Shown here piece by piece: positions 17,148 through 26,081 of a stretch of DNA of 64,000 bases. This DNA is from Sphingopyxis sp. 2PD (GTDB taxonomy: Bacteria; Pseudomonadota; Alphaproteobacteria; Sphingomonadales; Sphingomonadaceae). Every line of letters starts with the position of its first letter. Within the stretch, counting starts at the first letter, position 1. The position numbers were made by a program, and so were the translations under genes. Location of the stretch: assembly GCF_005503695.1 (NCBI RefSeq), contig NZ_SCMU01000002.1, forward strand, positions 1 through 64,000. Direction: 5' to 3'. The notes beneath the pieces are model-generated. The model did not search any database, was not told the origin of the DNA, and worked only from the letters and a program-made list of their open reading frames with translations.

Positions 17148-18329
17148 TCAGGCTCCGGGCAGGTCGAGAATACGCTTGGCGATGACGTTGAGCATCACTT
17201 CGCTCGTCCCGCCTTCAATCGAATTGGCCTTGGTGCGCAGCCAGCTGCGCGCACGCGCGCCGCCCTTGCTTTCTTCGCTGTCCCATTCGAGCGCTTCGCT
17301 GCCGCCGCCCGACATCACCAGCTCATGGCGCCGCTTGTTGAGTTCGGTGCCGACATATTTCATCATGTTCGAGCTGGCCGGATGCGCGCGGCCGGTCTTC
17401 CACATGTCCATGAAGCGCTCTCCCATCGCGCGATAGGCAAAGACGTCGGTGTCGAACGCCGCCATCTCGGCGCGCAGGATCGGGTCGTCGAGCTCGCCGG
17501 CGGCGTTCTTGCCGAACGCCTTGGCAAAGGCGCCGCCGATGCTGATCATGTCGCCGCCGGCGCCGCCGCCCGAGATCATCTCGCGTTCGTGGCCGAGCAG
17601 ATATTTGGCGACGTCCCAGCCACGGTTGATCTCGCCGACGAACTGGTCCTTCGGCACCTTCACATCGTCGAAGAAGGTTTCGCAGAACGGGCTGTTGCCG
17701 CTGATGAGCAGGATCGGCTTGGTGGTGACGCCGGGGCTCTCCATGTCGAAGAGCATGAAGGTGATGCCCTGATATTTATTCGTCTTGTCGGTGCGGACGA
17801 GACAGAAGATCCAGTCGGCCTTGTCGGCGTAGCTCGTCCAGATCTTCGACCCGTTGACGACCCAATGGTCGCCCTTGTCTTCGCCGAAGGTCTGCAAGCT
17901 GACGAGGTCGCTGCCCGAACCGGGTTCCGAATAGCCCTGGCACCAGCGGATTTCGCCGCGCGCGATCGGGTTCAGATAATGGACCTTCTGCTCCTCGGTG
18001 CCGAATTGCAGGAGCGCGGGGCCGAGCATCCAGATGCCGAAGCTGTCGAGCGGCGAACGCGCCTTGATTCGCTTCATTTCCTGCTTGAGGATTTTCGTCT
18101 GTTCGGGGGTGAGCCCGGCGCCGCCATAGGCTTTGGGCCAGTCGGGAACGGTATAGCCCTTTTGGGCGCAGGCATCGAGCCACGCCTTCTGGGCATCGTT
18201 CTTGAACCTGAAGTTGCGCCCGCCCCAGCAGATGTCATCCTCGTCGCGGATCGGCTCGCGCATTTCGGCGGGACAATTGGCTTCCAGCCATTCGCGCACC
18301 TCGGTGCGGAAAGCGTCCAGTTCGCTCAT
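17148..18329 (-). CDS. Acyl-CoA dehydrogenase (catalytic partner)
   Basis: A 393-residue FadE-like flavoenzyme that forms the alpha-beta double bond of an acyl-CoA. It shows the FAD/substrate signature QGYSEPGSGSDLVSLQT and the C-terminal IEGGTSEVMLNVIAKRIL, which keeps the Glu missing in its downstream partner. The N-terminal CPAEMREP and DICWGGRNF segments are typical of steroid- or isoprenoid-type FadEs. GAGGAG precedes ATG 18329. It is the first gene of a probable operon with 16026 and 15069, and a LiuR-like palindrome lies 47 bases upstream. Confidence 0.93.
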   Translation of the reverse strand: MSELDAFRTEVREWLEANCPAEMREPIRDEDDICWGGRNFRFKNDAQKAWLDACAQKGYTVPDWPKAYGGAGLTPEQTKILKQEMKRIKARSPLDSFGIWMLGPALLQFGTEEQKVHYLNPIARGEIRWCQGYSEPGSGSDLVSLQTFGEDKGDHWVVNGSKIWTSYADKADWIFCLVRTDKTNKYQGITFMLFDMESPGVTTKPILLISGNSPFCETFFDDVKVPKDQFVGEINRGWDVAKYLLGHEREMISGGGAGGDMISIGGAFAKAFGKNAAGELDDPILRAEMAAFDTDVFAYRAMGERFMDMWKTGRAHPASSNMMKYVGTELNKRRHELVMSGGGSEALEWDSEESKGGARARSWLRTKANSIEGGTSEVMLNVIAKRILDLPGA

Positions 18330-18375
18330 CCTTTTGGCTCCTCTTCTGGCCGCAAACCTACGTCGGCTTCGCTAC

Positions 18376-18391
18376 TTTACGCAAGCGTCAA
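18376..18391. promoter_or_regulatory. LiuR-like palindrome between divergent acyl-CoA dehydrogenase and SDR genes
   Basis: TTTACG-CAAG-CGTCAA is close to the TTTACG-TAAA-CGTCAA type of site described for the MerR-family regulator LiuR, which controls branched-chain amino acid and fatty acid degradation. A second, similar palindrome lies before the dehydrogenase gene at 20927. On the minus strand it also contains TTGACG, which could act as a -35 box. No LiuR gene is in the window. Confidence 0.45.
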
Positions 18392-18499
18392 CTTGGGCGG
18401 GCCCACCTGCCGTTACGGCGCCGTAGCGTCCGACAGGCCGCCGTTGACGCGTCCCCTTTGGCGCCTAAGCTAAGTGGCAAAAGAAAACGGGAGCAGGAT

Positions 18500-19357
18500 A
18501 TGCGATTCGCAGGCAAGGTCGCCGTCGTCACCGGCGCGGCATCGGGTATCGGCAGGGCCACGGTCCTGAAACTGGCGGGCGAAGGCGCGCATGTGTTTGC
18601 CGCCGACATTGACGAAGCGGGCGGGCGCGCGCTCGCCGAAGCATCGAACGGCAAGATCGATTTCGTCCGCTGCGACGTGACGCGGCCGTCGGACATCGAG
18701 GCGCTGATGAAGGAAGCCGCGGCGAAGGCCGGCGGCATCGACATCGTCTTCAACAATGCCGCCGCGGGCGGCGACCGCGCGCCGATCGACGAGATCACCC
18801 CCGAAGGCTGGGACCGGACGATGGACCTGGTGCTGAAATCGGTCGCGATGGGCATCCGTTACGCCGCGCCGCACATGAAGGCGCGGAAGGGCGCGAGCAT
18901 CGTCAACACCGCGAGCGTCGCGGCGCTGGGCGCGGGCTATTCGCCGATCGCCTATGCCGTCGCGAAGGCGGGGGTGCTGCACCTTAGCAAGGTCGCCGCC
19001 ACTGATCTGGCGCAATATGGCATCCGCGTGAACGCGATCTGCCCCGGCTTCATCAACACCAATATCTTCACCGCGTCGCTCGACGTCCCCGGCGAGATGA
19101 AGGAACAGGCGAATGCGATCATCGCCGGGATGAGCGCGCAGGCGCAGCCGGTCGCGCGCGGCGGCCAGCCCGAGGATATCGCCAACGCGGTCGCTTACCT
19201 CGCGAGCGAGGAGTCGAGTTTCATGACCGGCACCCACCTGCTCGTCGATGGCGGACTGACGATCGGCCAGCGCCACGCGTGGGACAAGGAAACGCCGGGC
19301 ATGTTCGACGCGCTGGTCCAGATGGAGGAGGCTGCGAAGGCCGGAGCGGCGGCGTGA
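18500..19357 (+). CDS. Short-chain dehydrogenase/reductase
   Basis: A 285-residue SDR, MRFAGKVAVVTGAASGIG, with NNAA, catalytic Ser in VNTASVAA and YAVAK as the YxxxK pair. The C-terminus has an extra Ala-rich stretch after the usual DGGLTIGQRHAW. GGAG lies six bases before ATG 18500. Its TGA overlaps the GTG of the next gene (GTGA), so the transporter is translated in concert. Substrate unknown; possibly a hydroxysteroid or hydroxyacyl compound. Confidence 0.88.
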   Translation: MRFAGKVAVVTGAASGIGRATVLKLAGEGAHVFAADIDEAGGRALAEASNGKIDFVRCDVTRPSDIEALMKEAAAKAGGIDIVFNNAAAGGDRAPIDEITPEGWDRTMDLVLKSVAMGIRYAAPHMKARKGASIVNTASVAALGAGYSPIAYAVAKAGVLHLSKVAATDLAQYGIRVNAICPGFINTNIFTASLDVPGEMKEQANAIIAGMSAQAQPVARGGQPEDIANAVAYLASEESSFMTGTHLLVDGGLTIGQRHAWDKETPGMFDALVQMEEAAKAGAAA

Positions 19358-20814
19358 ACGCGTCAGCCGCGGCGGTGCCGAAAACCCGGCGCCTGCCCGT
19401 GTGGCTGAAAGCGACGCACGGGCTCGGCAGCATCGCCTATGGCGTCAAGGACAATGGTTTTTCGACCTTTCTGCTGCTGTTCTACAATCAGGTCGTCGGC
19501 CTCGACGCCGGGATCGTCGGCACCGCGATCATGGTCGCGCTGATCGCCGACGCCTTTGTTGATCCGGTGATCGGCGAGCTGACCGACCGCACGCGGAGCC
19601 GCTGGGGCCGCCGCCTGCCCTGGCTCTATATTGCGCCGGTGCCGCTCGCCATCGCGTGGATGCTGCTGTGGCACCCGCCCGCCATGTCCGATTCGATGAC
19701 GGTGCTCTGGCTGATCGGCTTTGCGATTATCGTGCGGACTTTGGTGTCGTGCTGCGAGGTGCCGTCGGTGGCGATCGTCCCCGAACTGACCGCCGATTAT
19801 GACGAGCGGACGATCGTCATGCGCTATCGCTTCCTGTTCGGCTGGGGCGGCGGGCTGCTGATCCTGCTGCTTGCCTATGGGGTGTTTTTCGGCGGGCCCA
19901 AGGGGCTGGTCGATCCCGACGGCTATGGTCCCTATGCACTCACCGGGGCGCTGATGATGCTGGGCGCGGTGGTGATTTCGGCGGCGGGGCAGCATCGGCG
20001 GATCGCGGTGTCGAACCTGGCCGACGTCAAACCCGTGATGACGCTGCGCCAGGTGCTCGGCGAAATGCGCGACACGCTGTCGAACCGCGCCTTTCTGTGG
20101 CTGGTGTTCGCCGCGCTGTTCGGCTTCGTGAACCAGGGCATCACCTTTTCGATGACCAATTATCTGCTCGGCTTTTTCTGGCAGCTGACGCAAGGCGAGC
20201 TGATCGCCTATGTCTTTCTGCTGTTCGGATCGATGATCGCCGCCTTTCTGTTCGTCGCGCCGCTGTCGGCGCGGCTCGGCAAGCGCGACGGCGCGATCGT
20301 CGCCGGGGCGATCGCGCTGCTCGTCAACAGCGGCATGTATTTGGCGTGGATCCAGGGGGTTTTTCCGGGCCTGCCCGGCAAGCCGAGCGCGGCGGTGATG
20401 TTCGCGCTGGTGTTCATTTCCAACAGCTTTTCGATCATGCTGATGATCCTGTCATCTTCGATGATGGCCGACGTGGTCGAGGCATCGCAAAGCGAGACCG
20501 GACGGCGGTCGGAAGGGCTGTTCTTTGCCGGTTATTTCTTCATGCAGAAATGCGCGACCGGCATCGGCATCTTCATCGCCGGGCTGATCCTGTCGTTCGC
20601 GGCGTTTCCGGCGTCGGCCAAGCCGGGCGAGATCGAGCGCGCGGTCCTCGGCGACCTTGCGCTCGGCTATGCGCTGGCGGTGCTGGTGATCGGGACGCTG
20701 GGGCTGATCGTGATGCGGCGCTTCCCGATTTCGCGCGCCGATCACGAGGCGCGGCTGGCGCTGCTCGACGATACGGCGCGCGCCGAACCCGACGGAAGTG
20801 GAGCGCATCCGTAA
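19354..20814 (+). CDS. GPH-family sugar/organic-solute:cation symporter (MFS)
   Basis: A 486-residue membrane protein with about twelve hydrophobic segments. GVKDNGFSTFLLLFYNQVVGL at the N-terminus and the DPVIGELTDRTRSRWGRRLPW loop identify the glycoside-pentoside-hexuronide (MelB-like) family. GTG 19354 overlaps the SDR stop, and GGAG stands before it. Family members transport sugars and, in sphingomonads, other solutes; the context of acyl-CoA enzymes suggests uptake of a lipid-like or terpenoid compound, which is inference only. Confidence 0.88.
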   Translation: MNASAAAVPKTRRLPVWLKATHGLGSIAYGVKDNGFSTFLLLFYNQVVGLDAGIVGTAIMVALIADAFVDPVIGELTDRTRSRWGRRLPWLYIAPVPLAIAWMLLWHPPAMSDSMTVLWLIGFAIIVRTLVSCCEVPSVAIVPELTADYDERTIVMRYRFLFGWGGGLLILLLAYGVFFGGPKGLVDPDGYGPYALTGALMMLGAVVISAAGQHRRIAVSNLADVKPVMTLRQVLGEMRDTLSNRAFLWLVFAALFGFVNQGITFSMTNYLLGFFWQLTQGELIAYVFLLFGSMIAAFLFVAPLSARLGKRDGAIVAGAIALLVNSGMYLAWIQGVFPGLPGKPSAAVMFALVFISNSFSIMLMILSSSMMADVVEASQSETGRRSEGLFFAGYFFMQKCATGIGIFIAGLILSFAAFPASAKPGEIERAVLGDLALGYALAVLVIGTLGLIVMRRFPISRADHEARLALLDDTARAEPDGSGAHP

Positions 20815-20895
20815 CGGAAAATGTCAGCGCGCGACCAAATGAGGTAATAATCGGCCCGCAGGGGTTGGCAAAGCAGGACGAATCGGTCCAAAGGC

Positions 20896-20909
20896 TTACG
20901 CGAACGTAA
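20896..20909. promoter_or_regulatory. LiuR-like palindrome before the ACAD10/11-type gene
   Basis: TTACG-CGAA-CGTAA is a perfect inverted repeat 17 bases from ATG 20927, partly next to the ribosome binding site. Read on the other strand (TTTACG-TTCG-CGTAAG) it resembles the site at 18376-18391. A repressor bound here would block transcription or early elongation. Confidence 0.45.
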
Positions 20910-20926
20910 ACGGAAAGGATGCTCAG

Positions 20927-22216
20927 ATGGATTTCGACCTTACCGACCGGCAGGTCTATTGGCGCGACCGGGTGCGCGATTTCATCGAGCGCAAGGTCCG
21001 TCCCGCCGTCCCCACCTATAACGAGCAGGACAAGGCGGGCGACCGCTGGAAAGTCATCCAGGTCGTCGAGGATCTGAAGGCCGAGGCGAAGGCCGCGGGC
21101 ATCTGGAACCTGTTCATGCCGCCGCGCAGCAGCGCACACCACCATGTCGACGAGACCTTCGAGTTCGAAGGCCCAGGCCTCACCAACCTCGAATATGCGC
21201 TGTGCGCCGAGGAAATGGGGCGCATTGGCTTCGCCAGCGAGGTGTTCAACTGCTCGGCGCCCGACACGGGCAATATGGAGGTTTTCCACCGTTACGGGAC
21301 GCGCGCGCAGAAAGAGAAATATCTCGGCCGGTTGATGAATGGCGAAATCCGTTCGGCGTTCCTGATGACCGAGCCCGCGGTCGCCTCGTCCGACGCGACG
21401 AACATCGAAACGCGAATCGAGCGCGACGGCGACGATTATGTCATCAACGGCACCAAATGGTGGTCGTCGGGCGCGGGCGATCCGCGCTGCGAGGTCGCGA
21501 TCGTGATGGGCAAGACCGATTTTGCCGCCAAGCGCCATGCGCAGCAGTCGATGGTGCTGATGCCGCTCGATGCGCCGGGGGTGACGATCAAGCGCCACCT
21601 GCCGGTGTTCGGTTATGACGATGCGCCGCACGGCCATATGGAAATCGTGCTGAAGGACGTCCGCGTCAATGCCGAGGAAGCGATGCTGCTCGGCGAGGGT
21701 CGCGGCTTCGAGATCGCGCAGGGGCGGCTCGGCCCGGGCCGCATCCATCACTGCATGCGCACGATCGGCGTCGCCGAGGAAGCGATCGAGAAAATGGCGA
21801 AACGGCTCCAGTCGCGCGTCGCGTTCGGCCGCAAGGTCGCCGAATATAGCATCTGGGAACATCGTCTGGCGCGCGCGCGCATCGACATCGAAATGACCCG
21901 CCTGCTGTGTTTGAAGGCCGCCGACATGATGGACAAGGTCGGCAACAAGTCGGCCGCGGCCGAGATCGCGATGATCAAGGTGCAGGCGCCGAACATGGCG
22001 CTGAAGATCATCGACGACGCGATCCAGGCGCATGGCGCGGCGGGCGTGTCCGAGGACTTCGGGCTGGCAAAGGCCTATGCGCATCAACGGACTTTGCGTC
22101 TGGCCGACGGTCCGGACGAGGTGCATGAACGCGCGATCGCCCGCATCGAGTTCGCCAAATATAGCGACGCTGCCGATCCCGGCTTTTCGTCGGGCGACGT
22201 CGGGGTTTCGCGATAA
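20927..22216 (+). CDS. ACAD10/11-type acyl-CoA dehydrogenase
   Basis: This 429-residue protein shows the run typical of ACAD10/ACAD11 and of Lva[60 protein letters not shown] and, near the C-terminus, [11 protein letters not shown] in place of the usual EGT. Family members paired with a kinase remove phosphate from 4-phosphoacyl-CoA; others are ordinary dehydrogenases. An APH-like kinase of the matching family follows at 23428. AAGGA lies seven bases before ATG 20927. Confidence 0.93.
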   Translation: MDFDLTDRQVYWRDRVRDFIERKVRPAVPTYNEQDKAGDRWKVIQVVEDLKAEAKAAGIWNLFMPPRSSAHHHVDETFEFEGPGLTNLEYALCAEEMGRIGFASEVFNCSAPDTGNMEVFHRYGTRAQKEKYLGRLMNGEIRSAFLMTEPAVASSDATNIETRIERDGDDYVINGTKWWSSGAGDPRCEVAIVMGKTDFAAKRHAQQSMVLMPLDAPGVTIKRHLPVFGYDDAPHGHMEIVLKDVRVNAEEAMLLGEGRGFEIAQGRLGPGRIHHCMRTIGVAEEAIEKMAKRLQSRVAFGRKVAEYSIWEHRLARARIDIEMTRLLCLKAADMMDKVGNKSAAAEIAMIKVQAPNMALKIIDDAIQAHGAAGVSEDFGLAKAYAHQRTLRLADGPDEVHERAIARIEFAKYSDAADPGFSSGDVGVSR

Positions 22217-22223
22217 ATACAAA

Positions 22224-22322
22224 TCCCCTCCCGCTTGCGGGAGGGGTTGGGGGAGGGCTTGTTCCTCTCCCGTTCGGAATTGACATGCCCTCCCCTAGCC
22301 CCTCCCGCAAGCGGGAGGGGGA
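22224..22322. repeat. Inverted repeat, family D (CCCCTCCCGCTTGCGGGAGGGG type)
   Basis: Two hairpins of the form CCCTCCCGCTTGCGGGAGGG lie at the ends, complementary to each other. The copy at 30925-31029 is nearly the same. It separates the dehydrogenase gene from the alcohol dehydrogenase gene without breaking the run of same-strand genes. Confidence 0.85.
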
Positions 22323-22339
22323 CTGAACGGAGATTTTGA

Positions 22340-23431
22340 ATGACCAAAGCCGCGATCCTGATCGAACCCGGCCAGCCGCTGTCGATCGAAACCGTCCAGA
22401 TCGCCGATTGCGGCCCGCACGAGGTGCGCATCCGCACCGCGGCGTGCGGCCTCTGCCATTCGGACCTGCATTTCATCGACGGCGCCTATCCGCATCCGCT
22501 GCCCGCGATCCCCGGCCATGAAGCCGCGGGCATCGTCGAGGCGGTCGGCAGCGAAGTGCGCACGGTGAAGGTCGGCGATGCGGTCGTCACCTGCCTCAGC
22601 GCCTTCTGCGGCCACTGCGAATTCTGTGTTTCGGGGCGCATGTCGCTTTGCATGGGCGGCGACACGCGGCGGCCCGCCGGATCGGCACCGCGCATCACCC
22701 GCCCCGACGGGTCGCCGGTCAACCAGATGCTCAACCTGTCGGCGTTCTCCGAAACGATGCTGGTCCACGAACATGCGTGCGTTGCGATCGACCCCGACAT
22801 GCCACTCGACCGCGCCGCGGTGATCGGCTGCGCGGTGACGACCGGCGCAGGGACGATCTTTAACGCGTGCAAGGTCACCCCGGGCGAAACCGTCGTCGTC
22901 GTCGGTTGCGGTGGGGTCGGCCTCGCGACGATCAACGCCGCAAAAATCGCTGGTGCGGGGCGAATCATTGCGGCCGACCCGGTTCCCGAAAAGCGCGAGC
23001 TGGCGAAGAAGCTGGGCGCGACCGACGTCGTCGATGCGATGGACGGCGACGCGGCCAAGCAGATCCTCGAGATCAGCAAGGGCGGGGTCGATCACGCGAT
23101 TGAAGCCGTCGGGCGTCCGGCCTCGGCGAGCCTCGCGGTCGCATCGCTGCGCCGCGGCGGCACCGCAACGATCCTGGGCATGATGCCGCTGACCGAGAAG
23201 GTCGGGCTGTCGGCGATGGACCTGCTGTCGGGCAAGAAACTGCAGGGCGCGATCATGGGGGGCAACCGCTTTCCGGTCGACATCCCGCGGCTTGTCGACT
23301 TCTACCTGCGCGGCCTGCTCGACCTCGACAGCATCGTCGCCGAGACGATCCCGCTGGAGCGGATCAATGAAGGGTTTGACAAGATGAAGAAAGGCGACGC
23401 CGCACGGTCGGTGATCGTTTTCGACCAGTGA
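22340..23431 (+). CDS. Zinc-dependent alcohol dehydrogenase
   Basis: A 363-residue medium-chain dehydrogenase. Catalytic zinc ligands are Cys39, His60 (with Glu61 beside it) and a Cys in VIGCAVTTG; structural zinc is held by Cys90, 93, 96 and 104. VVVVGCGGVGLATINAAKIAGA is the NAD-binding segment. It resembles class III-type and mycobacterial zinc alcohol dehydrogenases. GGAG precedes ATG 22340. The last bases overlap the GTG of the kinase gene. It may oxidise the alcohol formed in, or feeding, the neighbouring acyl-CoA module. Confidence 0.92.
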   Translation: MTKAAILIEPGQPLSIETVQIADCGPHEVRIRTAACGLCHSDLHFIDGAYPHPLPAIPGHEAAGIVEAVGSEVRTVKVGDAVVTCLSAFCGHCEFCVSGRMSLCMGGDTRRPAGSAPRITRPDGSPVNQMLNLSAFSETMLVHEHACVAIDPDMPLDRAAVIGCAVTTGAGTIFNACKVTPGETVVVVGCGGVGLATINAAKIAGAGRIIAADPVPEKRELAKKLGATDVVDAMDGDAAKQILEISKGGVDHAIEAVGRPASASLAVASLRRGGTATILGMMPLTEKVGLSAMDLLSGKKLQGAIMGGNRFPVDIPRLVDFYLRGLLDLDSIVAETIPLERINEGFDKMKKGDAARSVIVFDQ

Positions 23432-24495
23432 CGCTCGACGCCCAGAAAGCCTTCAGCGGTACCGTTGCGCCCGAAGGCGCCGACGTGCTCGACGAAGTGA
23501 AGCTCACCGCGTGGATGGAAGCGAATGTCGAGGGGTTCGAAGGCCCGCTGACCCAGAGCAAATTTGCGGGCGGCCAGTCGAACCCGACGTACAAGATTTC
23601 GGCACCGTCGGGAAATTATGTGCTCCGCCGCAAGCCCTATGGCCCGCTGCTCCCCTCCGCGCACGCGGTCGACCGCGAATATAAGGTGCAGGCGGGGCTG
23701 CACAAAATGGGCTTTCCCGTCGCGCGCCAATATGGCCTCTGCACCGACGACAGCATCGTCGGCAGCTGGTTTTATGTGATGGGCATGGTCGATGGGCAGA
23801 CGATCTGGGACGGGTCGATGCCGGGATCGACGCCGGAGAACCGCCGCGCGACCTATGAGGCAATGATCGACACGCTCGCCGCGCTGCACAAGGTCGATGT
23901 CGAGGCGGCGGGGCTGTCCGATTTCGGCAAGCCCGGCAATTATTTCGGACGGCAGGTCGACCGCTGGACCAAGCAGTACAAGCTCGCCGAGACCGAGACG
24001 ATGGACGAGATGGAGCGGCTGATCGCGTGGCTGCCCGCCACGCTCCCCGAACAGACGCGCACCAGCGTCGTCCATGGCGATTACCGCATCGACAATATGA
24101 TCTATGCCAAGGATCGGCCCGAAGTGCTCGCGGTACTCGATTGGGAGCTGTCGACCTTGGGCGATCCGCTCGCCGATTTCACCTATGTCGCGATGGCGTG
24201 GGTGACCGAAAATGGCGGGCGTTCGGGAGTGATGGATCTCGATCGCGCCGCGCTCGGCATTCCCGAACTCGACGAAATGGTCGAACGCTATTGCGCCGCC
24301 ACCGGGCGCGACGGCGTGCCCGACATGAACTGGTATTTCGCCTATAACTTCTTCCGCCTCGCCGGGATCATGCAGGGAATCAAGAAGCGCGTCATCGATG
24401 GCACCGCTTCGTCGGCCCATGCCAAGGCGATGTCAGAGCGCGTGCAGCCGCTCGCGGCGCGGGCGTGGGAATTTGCACGAAAGGCGGGCGCATGA
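23428..24495 (+). CDS. APH-like phosphotransferase, ACAD10/11 kinase-domain family
   Basis: A 355-residue kinase-like protein. VVHGDYRIDNMIY carries the catalytic Asp of aminoglycoside-phosphotransferase folds, and VLDWELSTLGDPLADF is the metal-binding part (DWE in place of DFG). In Pseudomonas, LvaA of this family phosphorylates 4-hydroxyacyl-CoA, and in mammals the same domain is fused to ACAD10/11. Here the two are separate genes of one cluster. It starts with GTG 23428 overlapping the alcohol dehydrogenase stop, and its TGA overlaps the next ATG. Calling it antibiotic resistance would be wrong. Confidence 0.9.
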   Translation: MTLDAQKAFSGTVAPEGADVLDEVKLTAWMEANVEGFEGPLTQSKFAGGQSNPTYKISAPSGNYVLRRKPYGPLLPSAHAVDREYKVQAGLHKMGFPVARQYGLCTDDSIVGSWFYVMGMVDGQTIWDGSMPGSTPENRRATYEAMIDTLAALHKVDVEAAGLSDFGKPGNYFGRQVDRWTKQYKLAETETMDEMERLIAWLPATLPEQTRTSVVHGDYRIDNMIYAKDRPEVLAVLDWELSTLGDPLADFTYVAMAWVTENGGRSGVMDLDRAALGIPELDEMVERYCAATGRDGVPDMNWYFAYNFFRLAGIMQGIKKRVIDGTASSAHAKAMSERVQPLAARAWEFARKAGA

Positions 24496-25268
24496 GCCTG
24501 TTCGACATGACCGGCCAGGTCGCGCTGATCACCGGATCGTCGCGCGGCATCGGCAAGGCCACCGCCGAGGCGATGGCCGAACAGGGCGCGAAGGTCGTGA
24601 TTTCGAGCCGCAAACAGGATGCGTGCGATCAGGCCGCCGCAGAGATCAACGCAAGGTTCGGCGACGGCACCGCAATTGCGGTCGCCGCCAACATCTCGTC
24701 GAAGGACGACCTCCAGAACCTCGTCAACGAGACGCGCGCCGCTTTCGGCAAGGTCACCGCGCTCGTCTGCAACGCGGCGTCGAACCCCTATTATGGCCCC
24801 GGCCTTGGCATCAGCGACGAGCAGTTCCGCAAGATCATGGACAATAATATCCTGTCCAACCACTGGTTGATCACGATGGTCGCGCCCGAAATGCTCGAAC
24901 GCGGCGAAGGATCGATCACGATCATCAGCTCGATCGGCGGGCTGAAAGGATCGCCGATCATTGGTGCTTACGGGATTTCGAAAGCCGCCGACATGCAGGT
25001 CGCGCGCAATTTCTCGGTCGAATTCGGGCCCAAGGGCGTGCGCGTCAACTGCATCGCGCCGGGGCTGATCCGCACCGACATGGCGCGCGCCTTGTGGGAA
25101 AATCCCGAGAATCTCAAACGATCGACCGCCGCCTCGACGTTGAAGCGGATCGGCGAACCGCACGAGATTGCGGGTGCCGCGGTCTTCCTCGCCAGCAAGG
25201 CGGGGGCATTCACCACCGGCCAGACCATCGTGTGCGATGGCGGTGCCACGATTTCAGGAGGCGCATGA
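24492..25268 (+). CDS. Short-chain dehydrogenase/reductase
   Basis: A 258-residue SDR: TGSSRGIG cofactor motif, catalytic Ser in IISSIGG and YGISKAADM with YxxxK. The C-terminus CDGGATISGG is typical. ATG 24492 overlaps the kinase stop by ATGA and the gene ends in an overlap with the next SDR, so the three are translationally coupled. A role as a hydroxyacyl-CoA or alcohol dehydrogenase in the same pathway is likely by context. Confidence 0.9.
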   Translation: MSLFDMTGQVALITGSSRGIGKATAEAMAEQGAKVVISSRKQDACDQAAAEINARFGDGTAIAVAANISSKDDLQNLVNETRAAFGKVTALVCNAASNPYYGPGLGISDEQFRKIMDNNILSNHWLITMVAPEMLERGEGSITIISSIGGLKGSPIIGAYGISKAADMQVARNFSVEFGPKGVRVNCIAPGLIRTDMARALWENPENLKRSTAASTLKRIGEPHEIAGAAVFLASKAGAFTTGQTIVCDGGATISGGA

Positions 25269-26071
25269 TGGGCGCGTTGGACGGCAAGGTTGCGATCATC
25301 ACGGGTGCCGGTTCGGGAATCGGCCGCGCGAGCGCGCTGCGCTTTGCTGCCGAGGGCGCGAAGCTGGTGCTCGGCGACAAGACGGCGGCGGTGCACGAAA
25401 CCGCGCAGCTGGTGAAGGATGCGGGCGGCGATGCGGTCGCGCTGGAGATCGACGCCGGGGTCGAAGCCGACGTCGCATCGATGGTCGCGACCGCGAAGGA
25501 CAGCTTTGGCGGCCTCGATATCGCCTTCGCTAACGCCGGGATCATCGGCGACATGGGCGGCATCTTCGATTTCGATCCCGCCGCCTGGGCCGAGACCTTG
25601 CGCGTCAACCTGATCGGTCCGGCGCTGATGGTGAAGCATGCCGGGAAAGCGATGGTCGATCAGGGGCGCGGCGGTGCAATCGTGCTGACCGCGAGCGTCG
25701 CGGGATTGAATTCGGGCGCGGGTCCGGGCGCCTATTCGGCATCGAAGGCGGGGGTCATCAACCTTGCCAAGACCGCGGCGCAGCAGCTGACCACCAGCGG
25801 CGTGCGCGTCAACGCGATCTGCCCCGGCCTCACCGAAACGGGGATGACCAAGCCGACGTTTGACTATGCGAAGGCGAAGGAGGTCACCCACAAGCTGGGC
25901 CAGCTCAACCCGCTGAAGCGCGCCGCGCAGCCCGAAGAGCTCGCCAATGTCGCGCTGTTCCTTGCGAGCGATCAGGCGAGCTATGTCAACGGGCAGGCGA
26001 TCGCGGTTGACGGCGGGCTCACCAGTTCGCATCCGGTGACGCGCCAGCTGCTTGGCCAGACATCGCATTGA
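25268..26071 (+). CDS. Short-chain dehydrogenase/reductase
   Basis: A 267-residue SDR beginning [19 protein letters not shown], with NAGI, catalytic Ser in LTASVAG and YSASKAGV. Two ATGs in a row (25265 and 25268) are possible; AGGAGG is six bases from the second, so that one is chosen, and the first overlaps the preceding stop. Similar to cyclohexanol- or hydroxyacyl-type SDRs of actinobacteria and sphingomonads; substrate unknown. Confidence 0.9.
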   Translation: MGALDGKVAIITGAGSGIGRASALRFAAEGAKLVLGDKTAAVHETAQLVKDAGGDAVALEIDAGVEADVASMVATAKDSFGGLDIAFANAGIIGDMGGIFDFDPAAWAETLRVNLIGPALMVKHAGKAMVDQGRGGAIVLTASVAGLNSGAGPGAYSASKAGVINLAKTAAQQLTTSGVRVNAICPGLTETGMTKPTFDYAKAKEVTHKLGQLNPLKRAAQPEELANVALFLASDQASYVNGQAIAVDGGLTSSHPVTRQLLGQTSH

Positions 26072-26081
26072 CAGGATAGAT

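Noticed and set aside
16059..18473. 804-residue open frame antisense to two acyl-CoA dehydrogenase genes
   Set aside because: It covers two genes with clear motifs and has no domain of its own; a GC-driven shadow.
23428..24495. Aminoglycoside resistance phosphotransferase
   Set aside because: The fold is the same, but the WELSTLGDPLADF pattern and the dehydrogenase context identify the ACAD10/11-type kinase family.
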